Assembly (NCBI RefSeq): GCF_017115105.1
Contig: NZ_JABXKH010000147.1
Span: forward strand, 53,824 to 117,823
Direction: 5' to 3'
DNA from: Nostoc sp. NMS2
GTDB taxonomy: Bacteria > Cyanobacteriota > Cyanobacteriia > Cyanobacteriales > Nostocaceae
DNA length: 64,000 bases
Part shown: positions 38,073-46,367 of the stretch, one piece after another
How the letters are laid out: the number at the start of each line of letters is the position of its first letter
Position numbering within the stretch: position 1 is the stretch's first letter
Translations under genes and position numbers: made by a program
The notes under the pieces: model-generated
What the model was told of the DNA's origin: nothing
Databases searched by the model: none
Seen by the model: only the letters and a program-made list of their open reading frames with translations

Positions 38073-39527
38073 ATGCAATCATATCCCGAATCTCTCAAGG
38101 CCATCAGCATCCATGCTCCCCATGCTTATGCTATTTGCATGGGCATTAAGCAAGCCGAATACCGCACACAGCCCACAGACAGACGCGGCTGGGTCTTGAT
38201 TCATGCCTCCCAATCAAAAGATTCCGACCATTACCTCGCTGACTACGGCATCTCCAAGGACACAATCAAGCGCGGCGCGATTATCGGAGCAGCGCAAATT
38301 ACAGACTGCACCTGGGATGCTGAATTTGAATGCTATGCCTACCATCTCAGCCAGCCCATCCTATTCGACCAGCCCATAGAAGGCATCAAAGGCTGCCAAG
38401 CAATTTTCTGGGGCGCAAAGCAGCCTGAGAAGCAAGCGGCTTTTGCGATCACCTGGGGGATGATTGAAGCGGCTACAGCGCCAAAGCCCGATGATATTTC
38501 TATAGAAGCAAATGAAATTCAGCAGCTAGCAAGCAAGATTGAAGAAATCGCACCCCAAGACGACATCCAAGATATAGCGATTCCTGGCTACCACCTGGCT
38601 TGCGATCCCCAGCACAGCACCAAAGATAAGCAGACTTACCAAGTCTCTGATAGTCTGACTCAAGAGCCGCTATTTCAGGTCTATCAGGGCTTTGAGGGCT
38701 GGCAGACCGACTTAAGCAAGCAAATTCATTCCAGCCCTACTCTTGCCATTGCCCAGGCGCGAGAAAAGATCATTGGGCGGATTGACCGCTCAAGACCCCT
38801 AGAGGTCAATCAAATCGACTCTGAAACCTTCATTGTCAAAAACCCTGACAATAGCAATCACTACGCGGTCAGACCTGGCCATCCCAACCATCATGAGCGC
38901 TGCGAATGCGGAGACGCACACTTTAGGGGGGTACGCTGCAAGCATCAGGTAGCAGCTGATGATTATCTACAGCAATCGATTACCGCAACCATTGCTCAAT
39001 CTGAATTCAACCAATATATTGAGCAGCAAGCAAAAGAAATTGCGCCTAAATGCAAAAATCATATTGATATTCAATTTACATCGCCCGATGGCTTCTACAA
39101 CTGGGAAGCTACTGTAGACGGCAAGACAATCGCCACCATCTACTATGACAGCGAACACCTGACGCAGCGATATGTAGTAGCTGTAGGCGGAAAAGAAGTC
39201 TTTCGCTCAAATACCCAAGCCAAAGCAGAAAACTATATTCGCTGGCATTACAAACAAGGCACATTACCAGTAACAGAAGAAGAGAAGCCAGAATCTTGCA
39301 CAATTGAAGATTGCAAGTATGTGGACGACAAAGGACAACAACACGCCTTCAGAATTAACAATCAACTAATCGGATGGATTTGGCTTACTGACGATGGAGG
39401 CGATTGGTATTCATCACAGGAGTATTGGATTAACGGTGATGGTACAAAGTACGACGATTGGCGCGAGTGTGGACTGAAGCTAGCACGGCTAACTCGTAAT
39501 GATTTGTACCAGGTTGTAGCAGCGTAA
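38073..39527 (+). CDS. ASCH domain protein with SWIM zinc finger (484 aa)
   Basis: Residues 1-130 are an ASCH domain (LKAISIHAPHAYAICMGIK, RGWVLIHASQSKDSD, KRGAIIGAAQITDC, QAIFWGAK), paralogous to the gene at 29266. Residues 277-291 form a SWIM finger (C-x-C-x9-C-x-H, in CECGDAHFRGVRCKH). The C-terminus holds alpha/beta segments with FYNWEATVDGKTIATIYYDS and two Trp/Tyr-rich strands. SWIM domains bind DNA or protein and ASCH domains bind RNA or modified bases, so a nucleic-acid handling role is likely. Gln/Ala-rich codon use differs from neighbours. Leads a unit of small genes. Confidence 0.82.
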   Translation: MQSYPESLKAISIHAPHAYAICMGIKQAEYRTQPTDRRGWVLIHASQSKDSDHYLADYGISKDTIKRGAIIGAAQITDCTWDAEFECYAYHLSQPILFDQPIEGIKGCQAIFWGAKQPEKQAAFAITWGMIEAATAPKPDDISIEANEIQQLASKIEEIAPQDDIQDIAIPGYHLACDPQHSTKDKQTYQVSDSLTQEPLFQVYQGFEGWQTDLSKQIHSSPTLAIAQAREKIIGRIDRSRPLEVNQIDSETFIVKNPDNSNHYAVRPGHPNHHERCECGDAHFRGVRCKHQVAADDYLQQSITATIAQSEFNQYIEQQAKEIAPKCKNHIDIQFTSPDGFYNWEATVDGKTIATIYYDSEHLTQRYVVAVGGKEVFRSNTQAKAENYIRWHYKQGTLPVTEEEKPESCTIEDCKYVDDKGQQHAFRINNQLIGWIWLTDDGGDWYSSQEYWINGDGTKYDDWRECGLKLARLTRNDLYQVVAA

Positions 39528-39578
39528 ATAACTTGGGCAGAATTACATCTGCCCAAAAAGTCATTAACTTTTGAAAAT

Positions 39579-39842
39579 ATGAAATATTTAAACCAGCATT
39601 TCCTACCTTCAGATTGCGATGTTCATTTTGCTCTTTTAAGAGTCAAAAATGCGATTCCTAATGATTTAAGTATTAAGAGCGTGAGGGCGCTGTTATCGGA
39701 GTATGGGGCTACTTCTGAAAAATATGCTGATGAGTGGCGAAACATTGCTCTTTCCCTTCGTATTCGAGGCGCTTTTGAAAATCCCCTAACAATTGCAGAT
39801 GTGGCGAATTGTATAAAACTGATTAAGGAAGTAAAACAATGA
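39579..39842 (+). CDS. Small protein (87 aa), unknown
   Basis: Helical, soluble (MKYLNQHFLPSDCDVHFALL, IPNDLSIKSVRALLSEYG, EWRNIALSLRIRGAFENP). Its TGA overlaps the ATG of the next micro-gene (ATGA). First of a chain of four overlapping small genes after the ASCH-SWIM gene. No family recognised. Confidence 0.5.
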   Translation: MKYLNQHFLPSDCDVHFALLRVKNAIPNDLSIKSVRALLSEYGATSEKYADEWRNIALSLRIRGAFENPLTIADVANCIKLIKEVKQ

Positions 39843-39964
39843 AGTGTGCAGCAATTTCAGCAATTTTAATAATTGTGCTAGCTCAATATGCCTCTGACAA
39901 TTGTAATGGTCGTGGTCATGGGCGGCGCGAATGTCCTACAAGCAACATCACACATTTATTATGA
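39839..39964 (+). CDS. Micro-protein with signal-like N-terminus (41 aa)
   Basis: Starts MKCAAISAILIIVLAQYASD, a short hydrophobic signal- or anchor-like helix, followed by a Cys/Gly/Arg/His tail. ATGA overlaps at both ends (39839-39842 and 39961-39964) strongly support it as a translated gene. Could be a small membrane or secreted protein. Confidence 0.5.
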   Translation: MKCAAISAILIIVLAQYASDNCNGRGHGRRECPTSNITHLL

Positions 39965-40137
39965 CACCAGAAGAAGCAATAAAGGCAATCGAAGAAGCTC
40001 AAGGTATCCTTACACCTGTAATGGATGAAGCGCACGAGATAACCAGCGATGAAGATTTTTACCAAGCAATGGTAGACATCATTAATTTGTTAGAAAAGCA
40101 TAAAGAAGATTTAGGGGAGGGACTAGACAATGTTTAA
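39961..40137 (+). CDS. Small acidic helical protein (58 aa)
   Basis: Start fixed by the ATGA overlap with the preceding micro-gene. MTPEEAIKAIEEAQGILTPV and EDFYQAMVDIINLLEKHKED: a two-helix acidic protein. A strong GGGGAGG near its end serves the next start. No family recognised. Confidence 0.5.
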   Translation: MTPEEAIKAIEEAQGILTPVMDEAHEITSDEDFYQAMVDIINLLEKHKEDLGEGLDNV

Positions 40138-40279
40138 GCTTTTCACCCCCCAAGAACAAATCATTATTAGTTCAGAATTTTACTCAGCAGAAGATGCAAG
40201 CGAATATGCACAAATAGAATTGAATTTACAAAGAAAGGCAGAGGGCAGAGGGCAGAGGGCAGAAGGAAAGAAGTACTAA
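40130..40279 (+). CDS. Micro-protein (49 aa)
   Basis: ATG at 40130 preceded by GGGGAGG at a proper distance. Begins MFKLFTPQEQIIISSEFYSA. Its C-terminal 15 residues (KAEGRGQRAEGKKY) are encoded by an AGAGGGC tandem repeat, so the gene appears to have been extended by, or to run into, a repeat element. Confidence 0.45.
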   Translation: MFKLFTPQEQIIISSEFYSAEDASEYAQIELNLQRKAEGRGQRAEGKKY

Positions 40280-40476
40280 TAAAAACTTTAGTTGTGGGTC
40301 TAAAGCCCACCAGTATAAAAAGATTTGTGTCGAGATGCGTAGCAGGAGACACAAGGGAGCCAGTGCGGTCTTGGGATGCATCCCAAGTGGAGCATCTGGC
40401 GTCGTCCTTATTTCAATCCCGCGTTTTTAAACGTGGGTTCCCTTCTGCCTTCTGCCTCCTGCCTTCTGCCTTCTGA
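40225..40476. repeat. Dispersed hairpin element bounded by inverted purine/pyrimidine tracts
   Basis: Left tract of GGCAGAG units (40232-40265) and right tract of CTTCTGC units (40440-40476) are inverted relatives. Between them are three hairpins: GTGGGT/GCCCAC (40294-40310), a perfect 18-bp palindrome CTTGGGATGCATCCCAAG (40370-40387) inside GCCAG...CTGGC arms, and CCCGCGTTT/AAACGTGGG (40418-40437). The GCCAGTGCGG...CTGGC type recalls interspersed repeats of Nostoc genomes. There is no gene in 40280-40550. A small non-autonomous element or RNA is possible. Confidence 0.55.
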
Positions 40477-40550
40477 ATGCCTCATGAATTTATCGTTAAA
40501 CAAGTCGGATTTTTTGAGCAACAACCATATACAAAAGAGGATTTTTAATC

Positions 40551-41462
40551 ATGTTTAAAAAAGCCATCAAATCACAATCAAAATTACGCCTTGCTTTAAT
40601 CGGTGCAAGTGGAAGCGGCAAGACGTTTTCAGCTTTATCCATAGCATCTGGACTTAGCCAAAACATAGCCGTAATTGACACCGAACACGGAAGTGCTAGT
40701 AAGTACGCCGACAAGTTCAACTTCGATGTACTCGAACTCAGCAGCTTTCATCCACAGCAGTACATCAACGCTATTCAAGCAGCCAGCAATGCGGGTTACG
40801 AAGTGTTGATAATCGATAGTTTATCTCACGCTTGGATGGGTAAAGATGGAGCATTAGAGCAAGTTGATCGGATAGCCAAGCGATCGCAAACTGGTAACTC
40901 TTTCGCGGCTTGGCGAGATGTAACACCACTTCACAATCAACTTGTAGAAGCAATTGTCAGTAGCAAGTGCCATTTAATAGCCACCATGAGAGCTAAAACA
41001 GAGTATGTTTTAGAGGCTAACGAAAAGGGCAAAATGGCTCCGCGTAAAGTCGGGATGGCTCCTGTACAACGGGATGGTCTTGAATATGAGTTTGATGTAG
41101 TAGCTGACCTTGACCTTGACCACAACTTCATCGTTAGCAAATCGCGCTGTTTTGAATTATCAAACCAGATTATTAGCAAGCCAGGGAAGAACGTAGCGGA
41201 TGTTCTTAAGAACTGGCTATACAGTGGGCAAACACCAGAAATTCAAAACGCAGACAAGCCTGAGTATCTAATTCCTGGTATAGCCTATGACCGCGACCTG
41301 TTGAACGCTGAAATTGAATCAGTTATGAAGCGTAAAAAGATAGAAGTTGAGCAAGCAAAGACTGTATTATTTGAATTATTCAATGTGCGAAGCCGACAGC
41401 AACTTGCTGATGAGCAATTAGCGCAATTCTTGGAATATTTAAAGTCTAGCAATGCCGCTTAA
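40551..41462 (+). CDS. Sak4-like RecA-type ATPase (phage recombination)
   Basis: 303 residues. Walker A GASGSGKT at residues 18-25, a following IAVIDTEHGSASKYADKF, Walker B EVLIIDSLSHAW, and CHLIATMRAKTEYV with a sensor position. This matches the phage AAA/Sak4 family, a short RecA/Rad51-like core that aids single-strand annealing with an SSB partner. Its C-terminal 60 residues are a helical extension (VEQAKTVLFELFNVRSRQQL). Neighbouring HAD and exonuclease-type genes fit a DNA-processing set. Confidence 0.82.
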   Translation: MFKKAIKSQSKLRLALIGASGSGKTFSALSIASGLSQNIAVIDTEHGSASKYADKFNFDVLELSSFHPQQYINAIQAASNAGYEVLIIDSLSHAWMGKDGALEQVDRIAKRSQTGNSFAAWRDVTPLHNQLVEAIVSSKCHLIATMRAKTEYVLEANEKGKMAPRKVGMAPVQRDGLEYEFDVVADLDLDHNFIVSKSRCFELSNQIISKPGKNVADVLKNWLYSGQTPEIQNADKPEYLIPGIAYDRDLLNAEIESVMKRKKIEVEQAKTVLFELFNVRSRQQLADEQLAQFLEYLKSSNAA

Positions 41463-41557
41463 TGACAACTACACCCTTGAGGAGTTGTTTGATGTCAAAA
41501 ATTTCTCAAGCGGTTTTTTAAGATAAATTCGAGAGTGTATTGAGGTTGCCAATAATA

Positions 41558-41791
41558 ATGTTTCACATCTACAAAGTCAAAATTAGCACTGGCTCTCCCT
41601 CAATAGCTAATTGGACACCGATAGCTATGCTGTGGAATTTCAATGATGCTAAAAAGACAGTTGATATTCTCAACCAAGAAAAGAACGAAGGGTTTGTTTT
41701 TAAAGTAACAGGTGATGCTTTTGGTTGGAACAGACCATTTTATGCAACACGTCTTAATAAAATCGGTATAGACACCAAGGCTTACAACTAA
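41558..41791 (+). CDS. Small hypothetical protein (77 aa)
   Basis: ATG at 41558 (MFHIYKVKISTGSPSIANW) preferred over an upstream start at 41540. Alpha/beta, with FNDAKKTVDILNQEKNEGFV and FKVTGDAFGWNRPF. Between the Sak4-like and HAD genes on the same strand. No family recognised. Confidence 0.45.
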   Translation: MFHIYKVKISTGSPSIANWTPIAMLWNFNDAKKTVDILNQEKNEGFVFKVTGDAFGWNRPFYATRLNKIGIDTKAYN

Positions 41792-41819
41792 CAATATTTG
41801 TCTTTTGGACTGAACAATC

Positions 41820-42437
41820 ATGGTTAAAATACTTTTTGTAGACATCGACGGCACACTAACCGAAACAATTTCAGGACACACTTTCAAGCAATCGCCAACT
41901 GATGTAAAAATAATTGAGGGTGCGGATAAGGTGATCGCACATTTTGCTAATTTGGATTGGTTAATTATTGGTATCAGCAATCAAGGTGGTTGTGCAGCAA
42001 TTAACCCAGGAACAGGTAAACCTCGCAAAACAATTGAGAGTACTATTGCTGAGATGCAATTCACTCTTGAGCTACTACCCCAACTATCAGCAATTTATTT
42101 CTGTCCTGATTTTGAAGGTAACGATTGCTGGCGAATCTCATCACTTGATGCTTACGAAATCAGCGATAGAGAAACACAACTGATAGGGGAATTCCGCAAG
42201 CCAAATGCAGGAATGCTAAAGCTAGCGAAATTATTTGTAGAGGATGGTGGGGAAGATGTCGAGGAAATGATTATGGTAGGCGATCGCCCTGAAGATGAAC
42301 AGTGTGCTATCAACGCTGGGATTAACTTTTGCCCTGCTGATGTGTGGCGCGATCGCTTCCGTGCTGGGATGTTTTCTCACGAAGTCACACCAGCACAATT
42401 GGAATTTTTGGAGGGCGTAAAGTTGGGCGGTGGCTGA
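41820..42437 (+). CDS. HAD-superfamily phosphatase (polynucleotide/histidinol type)
   Basis: 205 residues. Motif I FVDIDGTLT (catalytic Asp pair D8, D10), motif II IIGISNQGG, Lys motif in RKPNAGMLKLA, motif III MIMVGDRPEDEQCA. This is the HAD III-A pattern of polynucleotide 3'-phosphatases and HisB-N-like enzymes. In a phage DNA-processing block a 3'-end phosphatase role is plausible. There is no kinase domain. Confidence 0.82.
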   Translation: MVKILFVDIDGTLTETISGHTFKQSPTDVKIIEGADKVIAHFANLDWLIIGISNQGGCAAINPGTGKPRKTIESTIAEMQFTLELLPQLSAIYFCPDFEGNDCWRISSLDAYEISDRETQLIGEFRKPNAGMLKLAKLFVEDGGEDVEEMIMVGDRPEDEQCAINAGINFCPADVWRDRFRAGMFSHEVTPAQLEFLEGVKLGGG

Positions 42438-42453
42438 TAGCGGTTTTTAGTGG

Positions 42454-42846
42454 TTGGGGATCTGTCCACTTTCCCCGACTGCTTATCTCGCACCACCCTA
42501 CGGCGCGTGGAATGACTACTACGGTAACTATAGGTGGCAAAAGCTACCTGGAGGCGGCGAACACCGCGCACTAGCCGATTGCGAAGCTGTGTATCGACTG
42601 CTGCACAAAATGGGCAAGCGTGAATATAAACCGCCAGAAACGCCTTACCGACAATTTCCACCAGTTCAAATAGCTTGCGAGTGGCAGAAAACGGGATGGC
42701 TTGAATTGCATTGGAGAACAAAGACGGGTTTTCGCCAGAGTGCAAAAATCGATATCAAGCTACCAGTTTTTGGACTGATGAAAGACAACAAACTCTTGAA
42801 AAAAGCTAATGACGACAGACCAGATACGGATAATGTGCCATTTTAA
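42454..42846 (+). pseudogene. C-terminal fragment of DnaQ-type 3'-5' exonuclease
   Basis: The frame has only a TTG start and lacks exonuclease motifs I and II. What remains includes YGAWNDYYGNYRWQKLPGGG, then EHRALADCEAVYRLLHKMG, the ExoIII motif H-x-A-x-x-D with its preceding loop, followed by about 70 extra residues (VQIACEWQKTGWLELHWRT...). The truncated DEDDh core could not be active alone. It starts 16 bases after the HAD stop, so a deletion or replacement of the 5' part is likely. The tail portion might still be a folded domain. Confidence 0.6.
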
Positions 42847-42863
42847 AAGCGGCTTATGATTTT

Positions 42864-42893
42864 ATCCCTCGGTTAATACTGAGGGATTTTTTG
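42864..42893 (+). terminator. Rho-independent terminator
   Basis: ATCCCTC / GAGGGAT stem with a ten-base loop followed by a T-run, 18 bases after the exonuclease-fragment frame. Ends the DNA-processing transcript. Confidence 0.72.
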
Positions 42894-42927
42894 TTGGGCA
42901 TAATAACAGTACTTAATGTATAAAATT

Positions 42928-43434
42928 ATGTCCCGCGACATAGCAAGTGCTATTAGAAAGGAATTTACTACCAGCAACCCCCTTCCCATCACAGGCGGAC
43001 AAGATACTTCTGCTTCTATTGGGCAAGCTTTAGATTCCCCAGCAACCAGCGATACTGCTAATGCAACCCTGATTAGCCTCTTCAAGCGGCTGCTACAAAG
43101 ACTAACAACTCTTTTTGACAGGCCTGCTATTACAGTACTTGCTGGCACACTTAACACTACCGGAGATAACACAATCATTGCATCACCTGGTTCCGGCATA
43201 TCAATAAATATCGCTTACCTGAAAATTCAACTTGAAGGAAGCACGGCAACCACTGTACTTCTAAAAGCAGGAAGTACAACCAGAGAGAGAATTTTATGCC
43301 AAAACCAAGGCGATGGCTTGGCCGTCAACTATTTTCCCAATCGAGAACTGAGGTTAGATGCCAATACAGCATTAATTCTGAGTCTATCCGGTGCAAACTC
43401 AATTAATTACGCATTCCACTACTACACATCGTAA
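42928..43434 (+). CDS. Fibre- or decoration-like virion protein (168 aa)
   Basis: ATG at 42928 (MSRDIASAIRKEF) preferred to 42916. The linker region SPATSDTANATLISLFKRLL is typical of small phage fibre/decoration proteins, and the C-terminal half is beta-rich (GDNTIIASPGSGISINIAYL, ATTVLLKAGSTTRERIL, NSINYAFHYYTS). It lies with two other structural-type genes away from the main tail block. Receptor or decoration role inferred. Confidence 0.58.
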   Translation: MSRDIASAIRKEFTTSNPLPITGGQDTSASIGQALDSPATSDTANATLISLFKRLLQRLTTLFDRPAITVLAGTLNTTGDNTIIASPGSGISINIAYLKIQLEGSTATTVLLKAGSTTRERILCQNQGDGLAVNYFPNRELRLDANTALILSLSGANSINYAFHYYTS

Positions 43435-43439
43435 GCTTA

Positions 43440-43560
43440 CCTCGACCTAAAGGTACGAGGCTTTAGCCTCAGATTTGAATCATCGGAAACAGAGACATTT
43501 GCCCCTGCAATTGACAACTCATCCCATTGTACCATATAAAGCCGTGCTAGAAGCACGGGG
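43440..43560. repeat. Hairpin-rich spacer, possible IS200/IS605 relic
   Basis: Two overlapping hairpins at 43440-43470 (CCTCG...CGAGG and GAGGCTTTAGCCTC) and one at 43543-43557 (CGTGCT / AGCACG), with GGGGTTTCAGACCC after it. Hairpins at both ends of a short spacer between plus-strand genes look like the ends of an IS200/IS605-type element without its genes. No frame in the spacer. Confidence 0.4.
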
Positions 43561-43580
43561 TTTCAGACCCAGGAGTTTTG

Positions 43581-44033
43581 ATGAGCAAAATAACAACTCT
43601 TAAAACCGAATTAGAATTACCAGAATACGCGCAAATAGTAGCAACGCAAAACTATCCAGGGATCGCGGCTCTACTTAATCAAAAACCACTAATTCCAAAC
43701 CCTGTACCACAAGAGGAGTTACCAAAGCAACTAACTTTAGTAAACCTCTTTCAAGCAATAACACCACAAGAGGCAGTGGACACCTTCAAAATCCCAGGTT
43801 TATTGGACAGAATTGAAAGTGTTGCAAATGGAAATGATAGGGTTAACATTGCGATTCTGTTTGAAGTAGTAAAAACTTACATATCGCAAAATAGCAAGGA
43901 TAATTTAGCAAACTTACTTGCACTTACCGAACCCGATCCAAATTGGCAATCTCAAATCTTCGGGCAATCACGGTCTGAAGAATTAAATATTTATCCCGTG
44001 AATGAACAAGAAGTACAGGAGGCGCTAAATTAA
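43581..44033 (+). CDS. Structural-type protein (150 aa)
   Basis: ATG at 43581 with AGGAG five bases upstream. Helical and acidic: KTELELPEYAQIVATQNYPG, LVNLFQAITPQEAVDTFK, LTEPDPNWQSQIFGQSR. The fold recalls small phage proteins encoded next to tail fibre genes. Its stop abuts the GTG of the next gene, so cotranslation is likely. No named family. Confidence 0.52.
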   Translation: MSKITTLKTELELPEYAQIVATQNYPGIAALLNQKPLIPNPVPQEELPKQLTLVNLFQAITPQEAVDTFKIPGLLDRIESVANGNDRVNIAILFEVVKTYISQNSKDNLANLLALTEPDPNWQSQIFGQSRSEELNIYPVNEQEVQEALN

Positions 44034-44864
44034 GTGCCAATTATCGGTTCAAAATTAGCAACATCCAAGCTCGATACAGATGTTGCTAATTTTAAAAATA
44101 GGATCATTGCAGATGGAGGAACCATATCAAATTCAAGCCTACAAGCCCACAACACTTTTGTTAAAAGTTTAAAGCTTGGGGGAATTTGGGATAAATGCCT
44201 AGAAATAGCAACTTATGCTGGTAATGACTTAAATGCGGCGTTAGTAAAACTAAAATACCCTAGTGGCATTCAATCATCCTTAACTAACGTCGGTTTTGTG
44301 AATGCTGATTATTCAGAAATTACGGGACTTTCAGGAGATACAAGTAATACCAAATACTTAAAAACTGGGTTTATTCCTAGTGTTCAGTTAACGAGTTCAT
44401 TAGATGCACACTTAAGTGTATATGCTAGAAACACAGTAGCCATATCCGGTTCAGGAAGCGCGCCTTTTGCATATTTGGGATGCAATAATACCACACCCAG
44501 ATTTTATCTTTTTAGGCAAACTTCAACATTAACTGGTTTTGTTGGCTCTAGCACGGAAATGAGCGTGACAAAATCCACCGCTACAGCACCAGGACATATA
44601 CTTCTTTCTACAGTATCTTCCAATTTAGGATACTTATTTTACAACGGTAACGTAGAAACCACAGATACTTCTTTTACTACAAATGCTAGACCAACTTGTG
44701 AAGTATCAATATTTTCTTATGATAATGGCGGAACACAGTTTTTACTAAGATCCAATTTAATTTGTGGTATGCACACTATTGGTTATGGTTTAGATACTAA
44801 TCAAGCAACTATTTTTTATAATGCCGTTCAAGCACTTCAAACAGCACTAGGAAGGCAAGTTTGA
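44034..44864 (+). CDS. Tail fibre/receptor-type protein (276 aa)
   Basis: GTG start immediately after the previous stop. N-terminal helical part (VANFKNRIIADGGTIS), then a jelly-roll-like beta domain: YLKTGFIPSVQLTSSLDAHL, FAYLGCNNTTPRFYLFRQT, YLFYNGNVETTDTSF. It ends with a helix (QATIFYNAVQALQTALGRQV). The beta domain resembles lectin-like surface domains of phage fibres. It converges with the portal gene (18-base overlap). Confidence 0.6.
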   Translation: MPIIGSKLATSKLDTDVANFKNRIIADGGTISNSSLQAHNTFVKSLKLGGIWDKCLEIATYAGNDLNAALVKLKYPSGIQSSLTNVGFVNADYSEITGLSGDTSNTKYLKTGFIPSVQLTSSLDAHLSVYARNTVAISGSGSAPFAYLGCNNTTPRFYLFRQTSTLTGFVGSSTEMSVTKSTATAPGHILLSTVSSNLGYLFYNGNVETTDTSFTTNARPTCEVSIFSYDNGGTQFLLRSNLICGMHTIGYGLDTNQATIFYNAVQALQTALGRQV

Positions 44865-46340
44865 TGCTTGAGAATCAATTTCTAAAAGTGCTTGCTCTAC
44901 AGCTTTCTGATCAAGGTCGTACACACGAGCCGCACGCTTAACAAAGTGCTTTTGAATTTCCTTTTTAAACGTGGGTGAGGGGATATTAGCTGTGGCGATA
45001 CCATCCATATCAGTAAGTAGTTCAGCAATCGAGAACCCAAGGAATTCATCGTACCCAGTAACCGCCCAATCCACAATTTCACCCCGTGCGATCGCGGCTG
45101 GCTTCAGTACCTGTACAAGGAATTCCTTTACTATCTGCCCGTAGCGTTCCAGCAAAATCTCTTCAGGTCTTCTATCTTCAGATTTAGATTCACCACTCCG
45201 AGCAATGATTGAAGCGCCATCACTGGCAGACATAGCTATTTGTTGCAGTACATCATATATATCGCGTTTCACCTCAGCCCGATAAGCGATCGCAGTTTGA
45301 ATAGAAGCGCCGCTACGTTCAAAAGTGGTTATCCCTTGCCCAGTTTTCAATGTGAGATAATATGCTTCACCCATCAACCGACCCCCTAATGGGTCTTCGT
45401 CGTCATCCACCCCAGTTATTACAGGCATTGCAAAGTTATTACTGTAAAGCGCATACTCAAGCGCTGCTGTTTGGGTGAAGTACGATTTTTGGCAATCGAA
45501 CAGTTGTGCAGCCATCCACAACGCCTTTGGTAAGGTCAGCGTCACTATAGGAAATTCAAACTTCCCTCCGACATTAAATATCGGTTGACCTTCAATAATT
45601 GCTTCTATGGATATATCGCGCTCATTTACCGAGCTAATGAATGGTTGTGGAAGTGGTGGTTTAGAATCGCGCTCAATTTTCCGCACCACATATTTAGATG
45701 TGAACACCGCACCCCCATCACGGTAGTAGATAGTGAAAACATGTTCGGGCGTGGGTGTAGCCTCCCATCCTGATCGCACTAACCGAAACTGGTGTAACTT
45801 GACAAAATCAAACCCTTCTCTCCCACTGTCCCAGTCCCACAACGCCGAACGCGGGTGCAAGATGACGTAAGGGTTGAGTTCACCCGATTCTCGCTGCTGT
45901 GCCTTACTTACCGCGCCATTCGCCCTTTTTGTATCGATTTGGGCGATCGCCTTACCCGTGGTTAAGGCCGTCATCATGGCTTGCATTAGGAAGGTATTAA
46001 ATGATGCGCGTCCATCGTCGTCTCCATCCAGCAGCGCACCACCACTAAAAAACTGCTCACTCCAGAAAGGATCGTTACTTCCGGTGGGCGTGGCGGGGTT
46101 TTTGAAGAGTTCTGAGTTGAACCGCGACAGAATAGGAGCGATTTTGTTACAGTAGGTCGCTAATTTTACCCGCTCCTTCATCACCGCCTCCGGTCTACCG
46201 TCTGGGTTAGGTAGTAGCTTGCGTTTCATCTCATCGGTCATGCTGTCGCCGCCCTCAACCGTAGCTGTGAGTAATTCCCAATAATCGCAGTAGCGCTGGT
46301 GTTCCGAATGACGGCGAATGAGTGCTTCGAGGGTGGGCAT
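44847..46340 (-). CDS. Portal protein (DUF4055-like)
   Basis: 497 residues. The N-terminal region (LIRRHSEHQRYCDYWELL, VKLATYCNKIAPILSRFN), a central region with TTGKAIAQIDTKRANGAV, ILHPRSALWDWDSGREGFD and FKFPIVTLTLPKALW-like strands, and a C-terminal helical clip (IAYRAEVKRDIYDVLQQIAM) fit the portal family with DUF4055. Portal forms the dodecameric packaging vertex. It would normally lie between terminase and scaffold; here it is 12 kb away and on the opposite strand. Family call is by pattern, moderately sure. Confidence 0.68.
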   Translation of the reverse strand: MPTLEALIRRHSEHQRYCDYWELLTATVEGGDSMTDEMKRKLLPNPDGRPEAVMKERVKLATYCNKIAPILSRFNSELFKNPATPTGSNDPFWSEQFFSGGALLDGDDDGRASFNTFLMQAMMTALTTGKAIAQIDTKRANGAVSKAQQRESGELNPYVILHPRSALWDWDSGREGFDFVKLHQFRLVRSGWEATPTPEHVFTIYYRDGGAVFTSKYVVRKIERDSKPPLPQPFISSVNERDISIEAIIEGQPIFNVGGKFEFPIVTLTLPKALWMAAQLFDCQKSYFTQTAALEYALYSNNFAMPVITGVDDDEDPLGGRLMGEAYYLTLKTGQGITTFERSGASIQTAIAYRAEVKRDIYDVLQQIAMSASDGASIIARSGESKSEDRRPEEILLERYGQIVKEFLVQVLKPAAIARGEIVDWAVTGYDEFLGFSIAELLTDMDGIATANIPSPTFKKEIQKHFVKRAARVYDLDQKAVEQALLEIDSQASNLPS

Positions 46341-46367
46341 TTTATTTTTAAAGTTCCCGCTTAATTC

